Shown piece after piece: positions 5,542 through 7,661 of a stretch of 7,661 bases of DNA; within the stretch, counting starts at the first letter, position 1; every line of letters starts with the position of its first letter. The stretch lies in NCBI GenBank assembly GCA_904420255.1, contig CAJFUT010000230.1, positions 1 to 7,661 of the forward strand, in the 5' to 3' direction. A model generated the notes under the pieces. It saw only the letters and a list, made by a program, of their open reading frames with translations, searched no databases and was not told the DNA's origin. This DNA comes from an uncultured Angelakisella sp. (GTDB lineage Bacteria > Bacillota > Clostridia > Oscillospirales > Ruminococcaceae). The translations under genes were made by a program, and so were the position numbers.

Positions 5542-5874
5542 TTGAAAAAAATCAACCTCTTGCCCAAAACCTTCCAGCTTTTGGAAAGCATGGGGCTCCC
5601 CGCCTGCTCCGAAAGGTGCTGCCGCCTGGCTGTCACCGTCCACCTGGCGGCCCAGGAGGACCAGCTGTGGGACCCAGCCGCCCTCTACCCCACGGCGGCG
5701 GCCCTCTGCCGCACCTCCCCCGCCTCCCTGGAGCAGAGCATCCGCGCCGCCGCGGAGGACTGCTGGGAAAGGGGGCGGCCGCTTCTGGAGGAGGCCGCTC
5801 AGGCTCCCCTGACCGGCAGGCCGGAGCCCTCCCAGCTCATTCGGATCCTGGTGCTGCATCTGAGCCGGCAGTGA
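5542..5874 (+). CDS. Stand-alone Spo0A C-terminal (DNA-binding) domain protein
   Basis: A 110-residue protein that aligns along its whole length with the effector domain of the sporulation regulator Spo0A: LLESMGLPA at the start (residues 13-21), then the YP...A...T.AS.E..IR.A.E..W.RG pattern through the DNA-recognition helix (49-78), and TGRPEPSQLI near the end, matching TGKPTNSEF in Spo0A. There is no receiver domain, so it cannot be controlled by the usual aspartyl phosphorylation. In the recognition helix Glu64 and Arg68 are kept, but the two arginines of Bacillus Spo0A (SRVER) are replaced by Ser62 and Gln65, so its DNA target may differ. The TTG at 5542-5544 is chosen because AAAGGAG (5525-5531) sits 10 nt upstream and the domain begins soon after; an ATG 75 nt upstream would start ahead of the promoter -10. 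It is probably co-transcribed with the amidase gene 45 nt downstream. Function is unknown; a sporulation-linked or competing regulator is the natural guess. Confidence 0.78.
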   Translation: MKKINLLPKTFQLLESMGLPACSERCCRLAVTVHLAAQEDQLWDPAALYPTAAALCRTSPASLEQSIRAAAEDCWERGRPLLEEAAQAPLTGRPEPSQLIRILVLHLSRQ

Positions 5875-5880
5875 ACCTCC

Positions 5881-5911
5881 CCTCCCTTCCTCTCATAGAA
5901 ATGGAGGGAGG
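5881..5911 (+). promoter_or_regulatory. Hairpin sequestering the amidase Shine-Dalgarno
   Basis: CCTCCC (5881-5886) pairs with GGGAGG (5906-5911) and TCC (5888-5890) pairs with GGA (5903-5905), one base bulged, loop 5891-5902. The 3' arm contains the GGAGG of the very strong site GGAGGTGAT (5907-5915). The 5' arm begins 6 nt after the stop codon of the Spo0A-domain gene, so a ribosome finishing that gene would open the helix. Confidence 0.5.
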
Positions 5912-5919
5912 TGATCCCA

Positions 5920-6441
5920 ATGAAAATTCTCGGGGAATTTCCCTACAGCCGGGAGGCGGCGGTGGACTACGCGGCCCGTTGGGCATACGGGCGCAACCCC
6001 AAATACTACGATTTTGAACAGATCGGCGGCGACTGCACCAATTTCGCCTCCCAGTGCATCCTGGCCGGCTCCGCCGGCGTCATGAACTTCACCCCCACCT
6101 TCGGCTGGTACTACCTGGACCTGAACCATCGGGCCCCCGCCTGGACCGGCGTTGTTTTCCTTTACAATTTTCTGACCGGCAACCAGGGCCCTGGCCCCTT
6201 TGGCCGGGAAGCGGAAATGGCGGCCGTCCTCCCCGGGGACCTCTGCCAGCTGAAGCTGGGGGGCGAAGCCTTCCAGCACAGCCCCGTGGTGGTGGCGGCG
6301 GGAAGCCCGCCCTCCCCCTCCAACATCCTGGTGGCTGCCCATTCCTTTGACGCCTGGCGGCGGCCCCTCAGCACCTATCCCTATACCCAGCTGCGCTTCA
6401 TCCACATCGAGGGGTACCGCGCCCTCCGGGAGGAGCCGTAG
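5920..6441 (+). CDS. Amidase_6-type putative cysteine amidase
   Basis: A 173-residue protein matching the putative amidase domain (Amidase_6, Pfam PF12671) along its whole length. It opens with YSREAAVDYAARWA (9-22), the typical family start, followed by the signature GGDCTNFASQC (36-46), in which Cys39 is the expected nucleophile. Near the end, AAHSFD holds His141, the likely catalytic partner, and the RPLSTY...RFIHIEGY segment is the usual family ending. Family members are thought to cleave amide bonds in peptidoglycan-like or peptide substrates, but real substrates are little known. There is no signal peptide or membrane segment, so it should be cytoplasmic or, in a spore former, in the mother cell or forespore. 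The ATG at 5920 is preferred over the in-frame GTG at 5911, which lies inside the Shine-Dalgarno. It probably forms a two-gene unit with the Spo0A-domain gene. I see no convincing terminator after it. Confidence 0.85.
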   Translation: MKILGEFPYSREAAVDYAARWAYGRNPKYYDFEQIGGDCTNFASQCILAGSAGVMNFTPTFGWYYLDLNHRAPAWTGVVFLYNFLTGNQGPGPFGREAEMAAVLPGDLCQLKLGGEAFQHSPVVVAAGSPPSPSNILVAAHSFDAWRRPLSTYPYTQLRFIHIEGYRALREEP

Positions 6442-6472
6442 GCCGCCCCGGAAATCAGCCCCCGGAAAAGGC

Positions 6473-6501
6473 TTGACTTAGACAGGGCTCCAGGATATAA
6501 A
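6473..6501 (+). promoter_or_regulatory. SigA-type promoter for the flavoprotein gene
   Basis: TTGACT (6473-6478), a 17-bp spacer and TATAAA (6496-6501). Transcription should begin near 6508, giving a leader of about 85 nt before the ATG at 6593. Confidence 0.78.
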
Positions 6502-6515
6502 ATGGGAAAGGAAGC

Positions 6516-6564
6516 CGCCCCGCGGCGGGAGTCCCCATCCAGGGCCCGTTTTCCCGCCGGGGCG
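6516..6564 (+). other. Long GC-rich leader hairpin before the flavoprotein gene
   Basis: CGCCCC (6516-6521) pairs with GGGGCG (6559-6564) and GGCGGGA (6524-6530) pairs with TCCCGCC (6552-6558), with a 2-nt bulge and a 21-nt loop. The 13 bp are all complementary. It fills most of the leader and ends 16 nt before the ribosome binding site. The following GTATTTA is too poor in T for a strong terminator. A partial attenuator, a protein or small-RNA binding site, or a stabilising 5' structure are all possible. Confidence 0.55.
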
Positions 6565-6592
6565 TATTTACCAAAATCAAGGGAGGATTCTT

Positions 6593-7216
6593 ATGAAGGT
6601 CATTCTCATCAACGGCAGCCCCCATGCCCACGGCTGCACCTACACCGGCCTTTCCATCATCGGCGAAAAGCTGGCGGAGCACGGCATCGACAGCGAGATC
6701 ATCCAGGTGGGGACCAAGCCCGTCTCCGGCTGCATCGCCTGCATGGGCTGCGCCAAGGCGGGCCGCTGCGTCCTGCCCGACGACGGCGTCAACGCCGCCG
6801 CGGCGAAGGTCCGGGACGCCGACGGCCTGGTCCTGGGCTCCCCTGTCCATTACGCCTCGGCCAGCGGCAGCGCCACCGCCTTCTTCGACCGGCTGTTCTA
6901 CAGCCTGGGCCACAGCGGCGCTTCCCTGCGGATGAAGCCCGGCGCCGCCGTGGTGAGCTGCCGCCGGGGCGGCGCCAGCGCCACCTTCGACCAGCTGAAC
7001 AAGTACTTCACCATCAACCAGATGCCGGTGGTTTCCTCCTGCTACTGGAACCAGATCCACGGCTACACCCCCGAGGACGTCTACGCTGACGAGGAAGGGG
7101 TCTACACCCTGCGGCTGCTGGCGGACAACATGGCCTACCTCCTCCGCTGCATGGAGAAGGCCGCCCTCCCCTTGCCGGAGCAGCCGCCCCGGGTGTTCAC
7201 CAACTTTATCCGCTGA
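6593..7216 (+). CDS. Flavodoxin-fold NAD(P)H-dependent oxidoreductase / iron-sulfur flavoprotein-like
   Basis: A 207-residue cytoplasmic protein of the NADPH-dependent FMN reductase superfamily. It starts MKVILINGSPHAHGCT, where GSPHAHG (8-14) is the FMN phosphate-binding loop. GSPVHYASASG further on is the second flavin-contact loop. Between them lies Cys47-X2-Cys50-X2-Cys53-X5-Cys59, the compact CX2CX2CX4-7C pattern described for archaeal iron-sulfur flavoproteins (Isf), which hold a [4Fe-4S] cluster. The protein probably passes electrons between a ferredoxin or NAD(P)H and a small acceptor; quinone, nitro-compound or oxygen detoxification are options that sequence does not separate. The start has GGGAGG (6581-6586) 6 nt upstream. 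The gene has its own promoter, a structured leader and a terminator, so it is monocistronic. The next gene encodes a regulator with a separate promoter. Confidence 0.85.
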   Translation: MKVILINGSPHAHGCTYTGLSIIGEKLAEHGIDSEIIQVGTKPVSGCIACMGCAKAGRCVLPDDGVNAAAAKVRDADGLVLGSPVHYASASGSATAFFDRLFYSLGHSGASLRMKPGAAVVSCRRGGASATFDQLNKYFTINQMPVVSSCYWNQIHGYTPEDVYADEEGVYTLRLLADNMAYLLRCMEKAALPLPEQPPRVFTNFIR

Positions 7217-7251
7217 CCCCCAGGCAAAGGCCCGGATCTGTCTGACCGCGT

Positions 7252-7288
7252 CGAAAAGGCCCTCCATTTTTCCGGAGGGCCCTTTTTC
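7252..7288 (+). terminator. Rho-independent terminator after the flavoprotein gene
   Basis: GGCCCTCC (7258-7265) pairs perfectly with GGAGGGCC (7274-7281) across an 8-nt loop, followed by CTTTTT. CGAAAA before the helix mirrors TTTTTCG after it, so it could also work on the minus strand. Confidence 0.93.
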
Positions 7289-7324
7289 GCGAGGTTTCGG
7301 GGCCGGCAGCAGTACAGAAAACAA

Positions 7325-7365
7325 TTGACACAGTGACAACTTATATGTTATCATAAGGTTGTTAC
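7325..7365 (+). promoter_or_regulatory. Promoter of the GntR-type regulator with overlapping inverted repeat
   Basis: A consensus TTGACA (7325-7330), an 18-bp spacer and TATCAT (7349-7354) with TG before it (extended -10). Overlapping it, GTGACAAC (7333-7340) and GTTGTTAC (7358-7365) are inverted repeats matching at 7 of 8 positions, extended inward by TTAT / ATAA. The repeat covers the spacer, the -10 and the predicted start, which suits repression by the downstream regulator itself. Confidence 0.68.
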
Positions 7366-7413
7366 TTCCGGGCCCTGCCGCCCGGCTTTCAAAAGAAAGG
7401 TATCGGTTGTCCT

Positions 7414-7661
7414 ATGAAAAACTCCATCAACCCTCCCGTTTATTCCCAGGTCGCCTTCGACATCGCCGCCAAGATCGCGGCGGGGGAAATCCCCGTCGGC
7501 GAACGCTTCACCGGGCGCTCCCTCATGGGCTCCCAGTACGGCGTTTCCCCGGAAACCATCCGCCGGGCCATGCGGCACCTGGAGGATATGGGCATCATCT
7601 CCACCCAGGCCAACGTGGGCTCCACCGTCCTTTCCCAGAAGCGGGCGGTGGAATACGTGGA
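7414..7661 (+). CDS. GntR-family transcriptional regulator, N-terminal part (possible GntR/RCK_C BusR-like type)
   Basis: Only the first 82 residues are in the window; the C-terminus is cut off. They form a complete GntR winged helix: PVYSQVAFDIAAKIAAGE (8-25), VGERFTGRS (28-36), a recognition helix QYGVSPETIRRAMRHLEDMG (43-62), then the wing with VGSTVLS. The PVY...DIA start, GRS before the second helix and the VSPETIRRA helix resemble, from memory, GntR proteins that carry a C-terminal TrkA-C/RCK_C domain. Some of these bind cyclic di-AMP and control potassium or compatible-solute uptake (BusR). That second domain is outside the window, so the subtype is inference. The nearest Shine-Dalgarno, GAAAGG (7395-7400), lies 13 nt before the ATG, unusually far, and part of it forms a small CTTTC-AAAA-GAAAG hairpin (7386-7399), so translation may be modest. 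No better in-frame start is seen. Confidence 0.85.
   Translation, partial: MKNSINPPVYSQVAFDIAAKIAAGEIPVGERFTGRSLMGSQYGVSPETIRRAMRHLEDMGIISTQANVGSTVLSQKRAVEYV

Noticed and set aside
6442..6472. Terminator after the amidase gene
   Set aside because: The sequence is C- and G-rich but I could not find a good helix followed by a T-run; the promoter of the next gene begins almost at once.

Overview
The window looks like chromosomal DNA from a GC-rich member of the Clostridia, most likely a gut-type Oscillospiraceae (Flavonifractor / Lawsonibacter / Oscillibacter-like). This is inference from four things: strongly GC-biased coding sequence beside AT-rich promoters, near-consensus SigA-type promoters with GGAGG ribosome binding sites, TTG starts, and a stand-alone Spo0A-type DNA-binding domain, a family tied to spore-forming Firmicutes. 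No rRNA, tRNA, CRISPR array, transposase, integrase or prophage gene was seen.

Left part (1-3488, minus strand). The 5' part of a branched-chain-amino-acid-type ABC transporter substrate-binding lipoprotein runs off the left edge. Its promoter is flanked by a perfect 10-bp inverted repeat and its leader contains a large hairpin. Upstream lie an AT-rich spacer and a strong intrinsic terminator that ends an rluA-family / ROK-kinase transcription unit. The two genes of that unit are separated by a 73-bp imperfect tandem duplication. The duplication encodes the last 27 residues of the pseudouridine synthase and shifts its reading frame.

Middle (3489-5541). Two promoters with -35 boxes 2 bp apart fire in opposite directions, into rluA (minus) and a small single-PRD-domain protein (plus). 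The PRD gene converges on dinB (DNA polymerase IV, minus), and a hairpin terminator lies between them. The dinB promoter carries a near-consensus LexA box over its predicted start, so SOS control is likely.

Right part (5542-7661, plus strand). A 110-residue stand-alone Spo0A C-terminal domain protein is followed 45 nt later by a small Amidase_6-type cysteine amidase whose Shine-Dalgarno sits in a hairpin, suggesting translational coupling. Next come a separately promoted flavodoxin-fold protein with a compact CX2CX2CX5C cluster motif, its terminator, and the start of a GntR-family regulator. That regulator resembles the GntR/RCK_C (BusR-like) type, and its promoter overlaps an inverted repeat suited to autoregulation.

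Most genes are ordinary housekeeping or accessory functions. The most interesting points are the Spo0A-domain/amidase pair, the frame-changing tandem repeat at the end of rluA, and the several operator-like or leader structures. No new multi-gene defence or mobile system was recognised.
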